A stretch of 40,108 nt of DNA from a bacterium BMS3Abin06 (GCA_002897895.1 BDSY01000058.1:1-40108), one strand, 5' to 3'; counted from the first letter of the stretch, positions 16,749-25,077 are shown. A program made the numbers and translations. Notes: generated from the sequence alone by a model not told the origin.

Positions 16749-17519
16749 ATGACCGGCAAAGAAAATCTCCAGGATCAAATTGTAAGAAAAGACCGTTCTT
16801 CGGCGTTAGTCGTGCTTCCGGTTTACAATGAAGAAAAAGCACTCCGGCAGAGCGTAAAAACGCTTACATCTTTTCTCAGTGATTATGACAGGTATAACTG
16901 GAAAATCGTGATCGCAGATAATAATTCTCAGGACAGCACAGGAGAGATAGGCCGTGAGCTGGAAAAGGAAAACCCGATAGTGCAGTACCTTCACATTCCG
17001 CGAAAAGGCCGTGGAATCGCCCTCCGGACTGCATGGGAACAAACGGATTGCGACTTTGTCAGTTACATGGACATTGATCTTTCAACCGGCTTAGACGCCC
17101 TTATACGTGCTGTTGATCTTCTTAACAAAGGGGCGGATATTGTTGTCGGAAACCGGCTTGATAAGACATCAAATGTAAAAAGATGCCTGAAGCGTGAATT
17201 CGTGTCCCGCAGTTATAACCTGGTTATAAAGACTGCTCTCGGCACGCACTTTCAGGATGCACACTGTGGATTCAAGACCGGACGCCGTGAGGTAGTCCAG
17301 AAAATATTGCCTTACATTGAAGATAATGAATGGTTCTTTGACACCGAGTTCCTCTTTTACGGTGAAAAACTGGGCCACGGGATCGTAGAGATACCGGTGA
17401 CCTGGGTTGAAGATCAGGACACAAAAGCCAAAATATTTAAAGATGCCTACGATGATTTACGCGGGCTTTACCGCTTGCGCTTTCATAATAATTTAGACAA
17501 GCCGGGGGAAAAGACATGA
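16749..17519 (+). CDS. Family 2 glycosyltransferase, polyprenyl-phosphate type
   Basis: A 256-residue GT-A enzyme. VVLPVYNEEKALRQSV opens the nucleotide-binding fold, VIADNNSQDST follows, and SYMDIDLSTG is the DXD metal site. The HCGFKTGRREV and late DTEFLF segments match dolichol/undecaprenyl-phosphate sugar synthases (DPM1/GtrB group). No membrane helices are present at the C-terminus, unlike GtrB. It probably loads a hexose from a nucleotide sugar onto polyprenyl phosphate or a lipid-linked acceptor. Its end overlaps galE by 4 bp, and the neighbouring epimerase could supply its donor. Confidence 0.85.
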   Translation: MTGKENLQDQIVRKDRSSALVVLPVYNEEKALRQSVKTLTSFLSDYDRYNWKIVIADNNSQDSTGEIGRELEKENPIVQYLHIPRKGRGIALRTAWEQTDCDFVSYMDIDLSTGLDALIRAVDLLNKGADIVVGNRLDKTSNVKRCLKREFVSRSYNLVIKTALGTHFQDAHCGFKTGRREVVQKILPYIEDNEWFFDTEFLFYGEKLGHGIVEIPVTWVEDQDTKAKIFKDAYDDLRGLYRLRFHNNLDKPGEKT

Positions 17520-18496
17520 ATGTGCTGGTAACAGGCGGCGCGGGTTACGTCGGAAGTGTTGTTGTTGAAATTTTACTGAGGGAGCAGTTCAATGTGGTGG
17601 TAGTGGACAGCCTTGTTGAAGGTCACAGGGCTGCTGTTCCGGACAGTGTTCCTTTTATTGAAACGGACATCGGGAATCACGACGTCATGAAAAAGGCCTT
17701 TGCCGAACATAAGATCGATGCTGTCATTCATATGGCCGGTGAAACACTCGTCTCTAAATCAATGACACATCCTGAAGATTATTTTTTGAACAATGTATCA
17801 AAGGGAATTGAGCTGCTTGAGGCAATGAGGGAATCCGGTGTTAAACGCATTATCTTTTCATCTACAGCCGCCCTGTTCGGCAATCCCGAATTTATCCCCA
17901 TAACAGAAGAGCATCCGACTAATCCCATCAATGCTTACGGGAGGTCCAAGCTCATGTTCGAGCAGATGCTCGAATGGTATCATAAAGCGCACAGCCTGAA
18001 TTATGTCTGCCTGCGTTATTTTAATGCAGCGGGGGCCACTGCGGAACATGGTGAACATCATCCTGTTGAGACCCATCTGATCCCTATTGTTTTACAGACT
18101 GCGCTGGGTCAAAGAGGGCACGTGGATATTTTCGGAACCGATTATGACACCGGGGACGGAACCTGCATACGCGACTACATACATGTCGAAGACCTTGCCA
18201 TGGCTCATGTCGAAGCCCTGCGGCGAATGGATAATATCGGCCCGCAGAAGCTGAACCTCGGAAACGGTGAAGGATATTCGGTTAAGGAAGTAATTGAAGC
18301 CGCCCGTGAGATTACGGGCCAACCGATCCCGGCCAGGGAAGTTGAGCGTCGTCCGGGGGATCCTGCTGTTCTGGTCGCCTCATCAGAGCGAACACATGCG
18401 CTTCTCGGATTAAAGCCTATGTACCCGGAGATCAGGCAGATAGTAGAGGCTGCCTGGAAATGGCATTCAGGGAATCCTGAGGGATATAAAGACTGA
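17516..18496 (+). CDS. galE: UDP-glucose 4-epimerase family
   Basis: A 326-residue short-chain-dehydrogenase-fold enzyme. TGGAGYVGS binds NAD, FSSTAALFG supplies the catalytic Ser/Thr, and YGRSK supplies Tyr and Lys. The downstream CLRYFNAAGATAEHGEHH and DYDTGDGTCIRDYIHVEDLA are GalE signatures, so UDP-Glc/UDP-Gal (or their N-acetyl forms) is the likely substrate. It is coupled to the upstream glycosyltransferase by ATGA overlap. A heptamer-repeat array lies between it and the next epimerase. Confidence 0.92.
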   Translation: MNVLVTGGAGYVGSVVVEILLREQFNVVVVDSLVEGHRAAVPDSVPFIETDIGNHDVMKKAFAEHKIDAVIHMAGETLVSKSMTHPEDYFLNNVSKGIELLEAMRESGVKRIIFSSTAALFGNPEFIPITEEHPTNPINAYGRSKLMFEQMLEWYHKAHSLNYVCLRYFNAAGATAEHGEHHPVETHLIPIVLQTALGQRGHVDIFGTDYDTGDGTCIRDYIHVEDLAMAHVEALRRMDNIGPQKLNLGNGEGYSVKEVIEAAREITGQPIPAREVERRPGDPAVLVASSERTHALLGLKPMYPEIRQIVEAAWKWHSGNPEGYKD

Positions 18497-18502
18497 TTAA
18501 AA

Positions 18503-18522
18503 ACGGTTATCGGTTTACGGTT
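18503..18522 (+). repeat. ACGGTTN heptamer array, copy 2
   Basis: ACGGTTA-TCGGTTT-ACGGTT. The same 20 bases occur in inverted orientation at 19776-19795, on the other side of the epimerase gene. Confidence 0.75.
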
Positions 18523-18537
18523 TTTAAGGAATATAAA

Positions 18538-19647
18538 ATGAATATATTAGTTACCGGCGGCGCCGGATTTATCGGCTCACATACTGTGGACAGGTTGCTT
18601 GCCAAAGGGCACAAAGTGCGGATATTAGATAATCTTCAGAAGCCCGTTCATCTGAAGGGCAAGCCTGATTACATTCCTGAAAAGGCGGAATTCATCGAAG
18701 GCGATGTCAGGGACAAGGCGACTCTCGAAAATTCGATGAAGGGAGTTGATGCAATCTATCATCTTGCGGCATATCAGGATTACCTTCCGGATTTCAGCAC
18801 ATATTTCCACGTTAACAGTGTAAGCACGGCGCTTATCTATGAAATCATTGTTGAGAAAAACCTGCCTGTACAAAAGGTTATAGTTGCATCTTCCCAGGCT
18901 GTATCAGGTGAAGGGTTGTACAGGTGTGAAGAGCATGGAGAGCTTATCCCGGATATTCGCCTCGAAGAACAGCTTTCAAAAGGGGACTGGGAGCATCACT
19001 GTCCCTACTGCGGCAAGTATATGAATTATATCCCCACACCTGAGACAAGGATCAAGCCCCAGAACCAGTATGCCATGTCCAAACATTCACAGGAGATAAT
19101 TGCAGTCAACCTGGGCAAAAGATACGGCATCCCTTCTGTAGCCCTTCGTTATTCTATTGTACAGGGACCCCGCCAGTCCTTCTATAATGCGTATTCAGGC
19201 GCAATGAGGATATTTAATCTCCATCTCTATTTTGACAGGCAGCCGACTGTTTACGAAGACGGGATGCAGATAAGAGACTATATAAACTACCGGGATGTTG
19301 TTGATGCCAATATAATGGTGCTGGAAAATGATAAAGCAGACTATCAAAGCTTCAATGTCGGCGGCGGGAGGGCATATACGGTAATTGATTTTTACAACAG
19401 GGTGCAGAAAGTGACCGGCAAGCATATAGAGCCGGTTATCGCCAAATATTACCGCTACGGAGATACAAGGCACATATTTTCAGATATAAGCAAACTCAAA
19501 TCATTAGGCTGGGAGCCCGGAGTCCCCATTGAAGAGAGCATAGAAGAATATTGGGAATATCTAAAAAAACAGACCGATATTGATGATATCCTGGAATATG
19601 CGGAAAAGACAATGATGAAAAAAGGTGTTGTCAGAGCTGTAAAATAA
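18538..19647 (+). CDS. NAD-dependent sugar epimerase/dehydratase with Cys/His insertion
   Basis: A 369-residue extended SDR enzyme with TGGAGFIGS at the N-terminus, VASSQAV, and the catalytic Tyr 178/Lys 182 in NQYAMSKHSQ. Between the Ser and Tyr motifs there is an insertion of about 45 residues with C130, H133, H153/H154 and CPYC at 155-158, which looks like a zinc-binding knuckle. Family knowledge does not give a secure substrate; it could be a GDP- or dTDP-sugar epimerase. The gene starts 42 bp after galE but both flanks carry ACGGTTN repeat arrays. Proximity to the heptose genes suggests GDP-heptose modification; that is inference. Confidence 0.82.
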   Translation: MNILVTGGAGFIGSHTVDRLLAKGHKVRILDNLQKPVHLKGKPDYIPEKAEFIEGDVRDKATLENSMKGVDAIYHLAAYQDYLPDFSTYFHVNSVSTALIYEIIVEKNLPVQKVIVASSQAVSGEGLYRCEEHGELIPDIRLEEQLSKGDWEHHCPYCGKYMNYIPTPETRIKPQNQYAMSKHSQEIIAVNLGKRYGIPSVALRYSIVQGPRQSFYNAYSGAMRIFNLHLYFDRQPTVYEDGMQIRDYINYRDVVDANIMVLENDKADYQSFNVGGGRAYTVIDFYNRVQKVTGKHIEPVIAKYYRYGDTRHIFSDISKLKSLGWEPGVPIEESIEEYWEYLKKQTDIDDILEYAEKTMMKKGVVRAVK

Positions 19648-19650
19648 AAG

Positions 19651-19690
19651 ACCGTTCACGGTTGACGGATCGTTCACAGTTAACGGTTAT
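19651..19690. repeat. ACGGTTN heptamer array, copy 3
   Basis: Starts 4 bp after the epimerase stop: heptamers such as TTCACGG, TTGACGG, and AGTTAACGG, with decay. It forms an imperfect pairing with copy 4 at 19773-19803. Confidence 0.6.
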
Positions 19691-19715
19691 CAGAAGAATG
19701 TAAAAAGAGGTTAGG

Positions 19716-19814
19716 ATGTTGTCTGACAGGAATGGGAAAGAATTTGTTTGTTACATAACGCATTTAAAAAGCGTGAACCGTAAACCGATAACCGTCAACC
19801 GTTGTAAACAATGA
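19716..19814 (+). CDS. Possible 32-residue leader ORF reading through a repeat
   Basis: An ATG at 19716 follows AAGAGGTTAGG and opens a 32-residue frame ending at TGA 19812-19814, which overlaps the ATG (19811) of the nucleotidyltransferase as ATGA. Half of it is encoded by the heptamer array at 19773-19803. It has no recognisable family. It may only be a chance frame, but it would couple translation to the next gene. Confidence 0.25.
   Translation: MLSDRNGKEFVCYITHLKSVNRKPITVNRCKQ
19773..19803. repeat. Heptamer array, copy 4, inverted relative to copy 2
   Basis: GTGAACCGTAAACCG and following units; 20 bases (19776-19795) are the exact reverse complement of 18503-18522. It ends 7 bp before the nucleotidyltransferase start, so it occupies the ribosome-binding region of that gene. 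Confidence 0.7.
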
Positions 19815-20545
19815 AGGTATTTCTGCTTGCTGCCGGTAAAGGCACACGCCTTCAACCGCTGACCTTCCATACCCCCAAGTGCCTTGTTCCGATTTGTGGA
19901 AAACCCCTGATAGAGTACTGGTTTGATCTCTTTGATCTTTATGGAATAGATGAGGTTCTTATTAACACCTCGCATCTTGCCGAAAAAGTAGAAGATTATA
20001 TAAATAATAATTTGAGTCGTTTTAAGATTAAATTAGTACATGAAGAGACTCTTCTTGGAAGCGGCGGAACAATCAAAAAGAACCGGGATTTTGTGGAAGG
20101 GGAAGAATCTTTTTTTATTTTTTATGCAGATAACCTGACGAATATAAATTTAGGGGAAATGCTGAAATTTCATGAAGAAAACAAACGGGATTTTACTCTG
20201 GCGATTTTTAAAGTTCCAAATCCCCGGGAGTGCGGGATTGTTGAACTGGATGCGGAATTATCTATAATTTCTTTTATTGAAAAACCTGAAAACCCTGTTT
20301 CAAATCTGGCATTTGCCGGAATTATGCTGGGCAGTCCCGGATTAATGGATCTTTTTCCTGATCGGGATGTCTTTGATCTCGGTCATGATGTGCTTCCCCG
20401 TGTTGCCGGGAATGCCGCAGGGTATATTATGGACGATTACCTGCTGGATATCGGCACCCCTGAAAAATTAACCCAGGCAGAAAAGGATGTAAAAAATGGT
20501 AAAATAAAATTCAGTCGTAAATTAAAGTCAGGAGGATTAATTTAA
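19811..20545 (+). CDS. hddC: Sugar-1-phosphate nucleotidyltransferase, HddC-like
   Basis: A 244-residue nucleotidyltransferase with the signature FLLAAGKGTRLQPLT, TPKCLVPICGKPLI, the GSGGTI loop, the FYADNLTNI metal site and FIEKP. It is short, without a C-terminal left-handed helix, as in HddC. Immediately downstream are a GHMP kinase and a sedoheptulose-7-phosphate isomerase, which is the HddA/GmhA context. The likely reaction is GTP plus D-glycero-alpha-D-manno-heptose-1-phosphate to GDP-heptose. Mannose-1-phosphate or glucose-1-phosphate specificity cannot be excluded. No standard Shine-Dalgarno precedes it, because the heptamer repeat is there. Confidence 0.75.
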   Translation: MKVFLLAAGKGTRLQPLTFHTPKCLVPICGKPLIEYWFDLFDLYGIDEVLINTSHLAEKVEDYINNNLSRFKIKLVHEETLLGSGGTIKKNRDFVEGEESFFIFYADNLTNINLGEMLKFHEENKRDFTLAIFKVPNPRECGIVELDAELSIISFIEKPENPVSNLAFAGIMLGSPGLMDLFPDRDVFDLGHDVLPRVAGNAAGYIMDDYLLDIGTPEKLTQAEKDVKNGKIKFSRKLKSGGLI

Positions 20546-20574
20546 ATGTTTTACGAATTAAAAAGGCTTAATAA

Positions 20575-21564
20575 ATGATTATTTCCCAGACCCCGTTGAG
20601 AATAAGTTTTGTAGGCGGCGGCACTGATCTGAAGTCCTTCTATCAATCTGAAGATGGAATGGTTCTCAGTGCCGCCATTGATAAATACGTTTATGTGATA
20701 GTTAAAGAGAGGTTTGATGAGAAGATATACATAAACTACAGCATCAAGGAAATCGTGGATGATGTCCCGGAGATCAGGCATGAGCTGGTGCGGGAAGCAA
20801 TGAAAAAGGTCGGCATAGAAAGGGGCGTGGAGATAACCACTCTGGCTGATGTGCCTTCCGAGGGCTCGGGGCTGGGGTCCTCAAGCAGTGTTACCGTCGG
20901 ACTTCTGAATGCCTTGTACAACTACGCCGGCGTTCAGGTTACATTAGAGCAGATTGCAAGAGAAGCATGTGAGATTGAAATTGATATCTGCAAAAAACCT
21001 ATCGGCAAGCAGGATCAGTACATCGCAGCTTATGGCGGGTTAAATAAAATAACGTTTCATCCTGATGAATCCGTATCAGTATCCAGACTGCCTGTTTTTA
21101 ATATAGACATCCTGATACTGGGATCCAGGCTTCTTCTGTTCTATACCAACAAGACAAGAAAAGCAGATAAGATTCTCAAAAAACAGAAACAGGAGACTGA
21201 AGATAAAAGGGAAGTTTTAAGGGAGATGAAAAATTTTGTGCCGGACCTGGAAGAATCCCTGAAATCTTCTCAATTCAACAAACTCGGGAAACTCCTGCAT
21301 AAAAACTGGCTTTTAAAAAGGTCTCTGGTTGGCGCTATTTCAAATTCTGAAATTGATAGTATGTACCGGAAGGCAATGGATGCGGGCGCTCTCGGCGGCA
21401 AAATATGCGGCGCAGGAGGAGGAGGGTTTCTTCTGCTCTATGTTCCGAAAGATAAACAGGATAAAGTCAGGTCTGCCTTAAGGGATTACAGAGAACTCCC
21501 CTTTATGCTGGATTCATTCGGCAGCAGAATAATTTTCAATGTAAGAAGGTATTCAACCAAATAA
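20575..21564 (+). CDS. hddA: GHMP kinase, D-glycero-D-manno-heptose-7-phosphate 1-kinase type
   Basis: A 329-residue GHMP-family kinase with the N-terminal SQTPLRISFVGGGTDL typical of HddA, the ATP loop SEGSGLGSSSSVTVG (about 95-109) and the C-terminal GGKICGAGGGGFLLLY. HddA phosphorylates C1 of D-glycero-D-manno-heptose 7-phosphate in the GDP-heptose route. Position between HddC-like and GmhA-like genes supports this. There is no clear ribosome-binding site at ATG 20575; it follows the preceding stop by 29 bp. Confidence 0.83.
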   Translation: MIISQTPLRISFVGGGTDLKSFYQSEDGMVLSAAIDKYVYVIVKERFDEKIYINYSIKEIVDDVPEIRHELVREAMKKVGIERGVEITTLADVPSEGSGLGSSSSVTVGLLNALYNYAGVQVTLEQIAREACEIEIDICKKPIGKQDQYIAAYGGLNKITFHPDESVSVSRLPVFNIDILILGSRLLLFYTNKTRKADKILKKQKQETEDKREVLREMKNFVPDLEESLKSSQFNKLGKLLHKNWLLKRSLVGAISNSEIDSMYRKAMDAGALGGKICGAGGGGFLLLYVPKDKQDKVRSALRDYRELPFMLDSFGSRIIFNVRRYSTK

Positions 21565-21583
21565 GCCTTGTACGGGAAATGAT

Positions 21584-22153
21584 ATGGAACAAAAATTCAG
21601 TCTTGATTACCTGGATCAATTAAAAGAACTGCTGGATATCTTTCCGCATGAGCGATTTGAAGAAATCGGGCAGGCGCTGATGTCTGCTTATGATAAAGAA
21701 AAACAGGTGTTTATAATGGGAAACGGCGGCAGTGGTTCTACGGCATCCCATTTTACCTGTGACATAAATAAGGGCTGCTGTTATGACCTGGAAAAAAAGT
21801 TCAAGGTCATCTGCCTGAATGATAATATGCCGACTATTCTGGCTTATGCAAATGACGTTTCATATAATAATATTTTTGTTGAACAGCTCAGGAATCTTCT
21901 CCAGCCCGGAGACGTTGTCATCGGTATTTCCGGCAGCGGCAATTCTGAAAATGTTCTCCTTGCTCTCTCTTATGCAAAGCAGAAGGGAGCCAGGACCATC
22001 GGTTTGACAGGCTTTGACGGAGGCAGGCTGGCTCACATAGTGGATCTGCCCTTTGTGGCAGCTATTGATGATATGCAGAAAGTTGAAGATATGCACATGA
22101 TTGTGGTTCATATGTTAATGCAGTACCTCTGCAAGGCCTTACGATCAGACTAA
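21584..22153 (+). CDS. gmhA: Sedoheptulose-7-phosphate isomerase (SIS domain)
   Basis: A 189-residue SIS-domain protein with IMGNGGSGSTASHF near residues 45-58, ISGSGNSENVL in the middle and a C-terminal VEDMHMIVVHML helix. This is the GmhA pattern; it converts sedoheptulose 7-phosphate to D-glycero-D-manno-heptose 7-phosphate, the entry to heptose nucleotides. GmhA normally reads NGGSAADAQH; here the loop is GSGSTASHF, close to forms of the HddA/HddC type. It follows the kinase by 19 bp and completes three of the four steps to GDP-heptose. Confidence 0.85.
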   Translation: MEQKFSLDYLDQLKELLDIFPHERFEEIGQALMSAYDKEKQVFIMGNGGSGSTASHFTCDINKGCCYDLEKKFKVICLNDNMPTILAYANDVSYNNIFVEQLRNLLQPGDVVIGISGSGNSENVLLALSYAKQKGARTIGLTGFDGGRLAHIVDLPFVAAIDDMQKVEDMHMIVVHMLMQYLCKALRSD

Positions 22154-22260
22154 CAAGCAACTATATTGGCAGGTATCTCTCCCGCCTTCCTGATAAATAT
22201 CTCATAACGAAGAATTTTAATTTTATTATTTGTAGTAGATTATTGTTACCATAAGCGACT

Positions 22261-22824
22261 ATGAACTTATTTTTGGTCAGACATGGAGAGATTCCTGCAA
22301 ATGTAAAAAAGGTATATGCCGGAAGAAGCGCTGAAAGACTAACGGATAAAGGTATTCATCAAGCAGAAGAAGTTGCAGAAAAGTTGAAATCCTGTAATGT
22401 ACATTCCATATATTCCAGTCCCATCCAACGGGCATTGCAGACTGCAGAAATCATTAGAGAGAAAATCAAGGCAGACTTTTTTATAGAGAGTGCCTTTAGA
22501 GAGATGGAATTGGGCCCATGGGAAGGTTTATCTGAAAACGATGTTGCCCGGATGTATCCCCGGGAGTGGAGCATATGGCAGAGCAGACCGGCAGAGCTTA
22601 AATTGCCGGGAAGGGAAACACTGGGCGAGCTGCTGGAGCGGGTTTTAACAGGCGTTCAGAATATATACCGGGATCGGACCAGCCGGAACATCGTGGTAGT
22701 TACGCATGTTGCCGTAATCAGGGTATTATTACTCTGGCACGCAAAGAAAGAATTGAATCTTTATAAAACAATCCATGTCCCGAATGCCGGGGTTTTTGAG
22801 ATCGGGATCGACACCTGTCCCTGA
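22261..22824 (+). CDS. Histidine phosphatase (phosphoglycerate-mutase-like)
   Basis: A 187-residue enzyme of the histidine phosphatase family: LFLVRHGE with the nucleophilic His 8, SSPIQRALQTAEII, EMELGPWEG, and VVTHVAVIRVLLL with the second His. Family members dephosphorylate many small sugars (CobC, PhoE, SixA groups). The GDP-heptose path needs a 7-phosphatase (GmhB, normally HAD-type), and none is present in the window. As this gene lies directly after hddC-hddA-gmhA, it may fill that step; this is inference. It is 107 bp downstream of gmhA and has a weak start context. Confidence 0.85.
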   Translation: MNLFLVRHGEIPANVKKVYAGRSAERLTDKGIHQAEEVAEKLKSCNVHSIYSSPIQRALQTAEIIREKIKADFFIESAFREMELGPWEGLSENDVARMYPREWSIWQSRPAELKLPGRETLGELLERVLTGVQNIYRDRTSRNIVVVTHVAVIRVLLLWHAKKELNLYKTIHVPNAGVFEIGIDTCP

Positions 22825-22872
22825 TTGTGTCTGAAGTTGAGCTTGCAGGTTTCCGGGTGTTAATATAAAAAC

Positions 22873-24942
22873 GTGTTGATAATTTTATACATTATAACCG
22901 CTGCCCTGGTATTAGCGGGTTTTCAACCCCTCAAAATTGCCGGTATTTTTTTCGGCATATGTTACCTCCCCGGGCTTACCCTCTTTGCTCTTATCAAAAA
23001 AGAGGGTCTCAAGATTGAAGACCTGATTCTATCTTTTCCCGCTTCCGTGGGGATAAGCAGTCTTTTAACATTAGGCCTGCTGTATATTGGAGTCCATGTA
23101 AAATTCATAGCATACATAATATATGGAATATCCGGTTTCATTATATTGTCCTATGTAATTAAATATAAAAAATCGCTGTCTTTGACTATAAATCTTTCAG
23201 GTGGAGAGATCAGGTTTATAATTATTGCATTCCTGATGACCCTTGCGTTCAGTATACCCGTTATTTCCGAAAGGATCGCCATATCAGCCCACGGCTTTCA
23301 TCATTTCTCGATGGTAACACGAATATTTAACGGTTTTTTCCCTCCTGAAAATCCCGGGATAGGCGGCGCTGCAATCGGCTATCAATGGGGGTATCATGCA
23401 TTGGTAGCCGCAATTTCTTTTCCGGCAAATTTTCACCCTCTCCGTGTTTTCTCAGTGATAAATATTATGTCTCTTTTTTTTATTTTTTGTATTGCTTACC
23501 GCTCTGCAAAATCATTCGGGATTCCGGAAGGGTACTGCTACCTTGTGCCGCTGGCACTCATAGGTTTAATGAGGTCTGATGCGGGAATTTTTTATGCCCG
23601 GAATTTACTTTCAGGTAATTTCCACCCTGTACAGGACGCAGCCTCAGCGCCCCTGCATCTCCTGACAAGCTGGGTAGGGGGCGTATCGTATCTTGACACA
23701 AGATTGTTTTTCATGAACAAATTCTATAACGCCAATAACATGCCGGTCGGTATCTGCTTTGTTTTTGCCTTTTTTCTCATTCTGCTGCTCTTAGAGGAAG
23801 AAAAAATAAGAAGCATCCAGAGGAAAATATACACGGCTCTTCTTGCACCGGTTCTTATTGCACTTGCTGTTACCTATGCATTTTTCTTAATCATTCCCCT
23901 GCTTTTCATTCCCGTGTGGGCCGGTGTGCTGTTTTTGACAAACAACGGCAGTTACCGTGATAAATTCGGGGAGAGTTTCAGGTTGATAGCGCCCTGCGCA
24001 ATAGCCGCAGTAATCACTGCACCCTACTTAAGTCTTATTTCAAGCGGCAATAGTGTTGTCACAGCAGGCCGGAGTGTCGGTGAGTTTAAATTTATTTATT
24101 TGAACGTGCAGGTAATCAGAAATCTGATTGTCTTTCTGCTGCCTTCACCGCTTATCATAGCCGGCTTCTGGTTTGCGTTTAAACGTTTCTCCTTTTCAAG
24201 AAGGTTTCTCTTCCTGCTGTCGGGAACCCTGATATGCCTGCTTTTATCGGTTTTTTTACGCCTGAACTGGTCTAACAGCGCAAAATTCAGTTTCATTCTT
24301 TCATTCTTTTTTGCTTTTCTTTTCGTCTTCTCACTGATACATATTATGCCGTTATTTTCCAATATATGGTTAAAGAGGGCTATCACAGTTTGTCTTATAG
24401 TCTTTCTGCTTGCAACGCCGGTTATAACTGAAGCAGCTTATATCTGTTCCCCGTGGTTCCGGGACACCACATATGCTTTCAGCGGAAGGCATGTGGTTTT
24501 CGCTCAGGATAATTTACGAAATGGAGCGTATACATGGATACGTGATAATACCCCTCCGGATGCACTTTTGCTGCTGCCCTACTATGCTACCCCATTCGCT
24601 CCGGACGGAATTACCATTGCTCAGATATTCAGTTACAGGCCGACGGCGCTTTCTGAAAGGAGTCTGTTCGTTATTAAAGACGTATATGCATATCTGCGTC
24701 CGGAGTACAAAGAACGTGTGCGCATCAGGGAACAATTTTTTAAAAATCCCCAAAATACTGAAGTGAAGCAATACATTGCCTCTCTGAACCGCCCTGTTTA
24801 TCTATTAGTGGAAGAAGGATATGACGACCCCCTTATGGAGGGAGTTGAATTTAATAAAGTTCCTGAATATCCCGGCGCCCCTTTTGTACTTGTATATCAG
24901 AATGATATGCAGAGGGTTTACAGTTTACAGTTCAAAAAATGA
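22873..24942 (+). CDS. Multi-pass membrane protein, possible GT-C glycosyltransferase
   Basis: A 689-residue protein, starting at GTG 22873, with a dozen or more hydrophobic segments spread over residues 1-530 and a soluble tail of about 150 residues. The tail, with GAYTWIRDNTPPDALLLLPYY and a late VYLLVEEGYDDP, resembles the periplasmic C-terminal region of GT-C type (DUF2206/DUF6541-like) membrane glycosyltransferases. No unambiguous acidic active-site loop was identified, so an O-antigen-polymerase-like role remains possible. It is the last gene before a 131-bp repeat element. Confidence 0.6.
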   Translation: MLIILYIITAALVLAGFQPLKIAGIFFGICYLPGLTLFALIKKEGLKIEDLILSFPASVGISSLLTLGLLYIGVHVKFIAYIIYGISGFIILSYVIKYKKSLSLTINLSGGEIRFIIIAFLMTLAFSIPVISERIAISAHGFHHFSMVTRIFNGFFPPENPGIGGAAIGYQWGYHALVAAISFPANFHPLRVFSVINIMSLFFIFCIAYRSAKSFGIPEGYCYLVPLALIGLMRSDAGIFYARNLLSGNFHPVQDAASAPLHLLTSWVGGVSYLDTRLFFMNKFYNANNMPVGICFVFAFFLILLLLEEEKIRSIQRKIYTALLAPVLIALAVTYAFFLIIPLLFIPVWAGVLFLTNNGSYRDKFGESFRLIAPCAIAAVITAPYLSLISSGNSVVTAGRSVGEFKFIYLNVQVIRNLIVFLLPSPLIIAGFWFAFKRFSFSRRFLFLLSGTLICLLLSVFLRLNWSNSAKFSFILSFFFAFLFVFSLIHIMPLFSNIWLKRAITVCLIVFLLATPVITEAAYICSPWFRDTTYAFSGRHVVFAQDNLRNGAYTWIRDNTPPDALLLLPYYATPFAPDGITIAQIFSYRPTALSERSLFVIKDVYAYLRPEYKERVRIREQFFKNPQNTEVKQYIASLNRPVYLLVEEGYDDPLMEGVEFNKVPEYPGAPFVLVYQNDMQRVYSLQFKK

Positions 24943-24946
24943 TTAA

Positions 24947-25077
24947 CAATTCACGGTGAACTTGTAAGGCGTTGAGATTGCTTCGCTTCACTCGCAATGA
25001 CAAAAAAGGTTTTCGTAATGTCATTGCGAGGAGCGTTAGCTACGAAGCAATCCTGCATCGATTTTCACCGTTAATTG
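24947..25077. repeat. 131-bp nested inverted repeat of the TGTCATTGCGAG type
   Basis: Outer arms CAATTCACGGTGAA (24947-24960) and its complement at 25064-25077 differ at one position. Inner arms pair GATTGCTTCG and CTCGCAATGACA (24976-25002) with 25019-25052, around an A-rich loop. The inner module is of a kind widespread in Dehalococcoides, Nitrospirota and delta-proteobacteria (general knowledge). It begins 5 bp after the stop of the membrane-protein gene. No coding capacity and no clean target duplication. Confidence 0.7.

Noticed and set aside
18503-19803. Heptamer arrays as a CRISPR array
   Set aside because: No fixed-length spacers; units are contiguous and degenerate, and no cas genes are nearby.
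22167-22190. TGGCAGG...CCCGCC as sigma-54 promoter or terminator
   Set aside because: No GC at the -12 position, one mismatch in the stem and no T-run.
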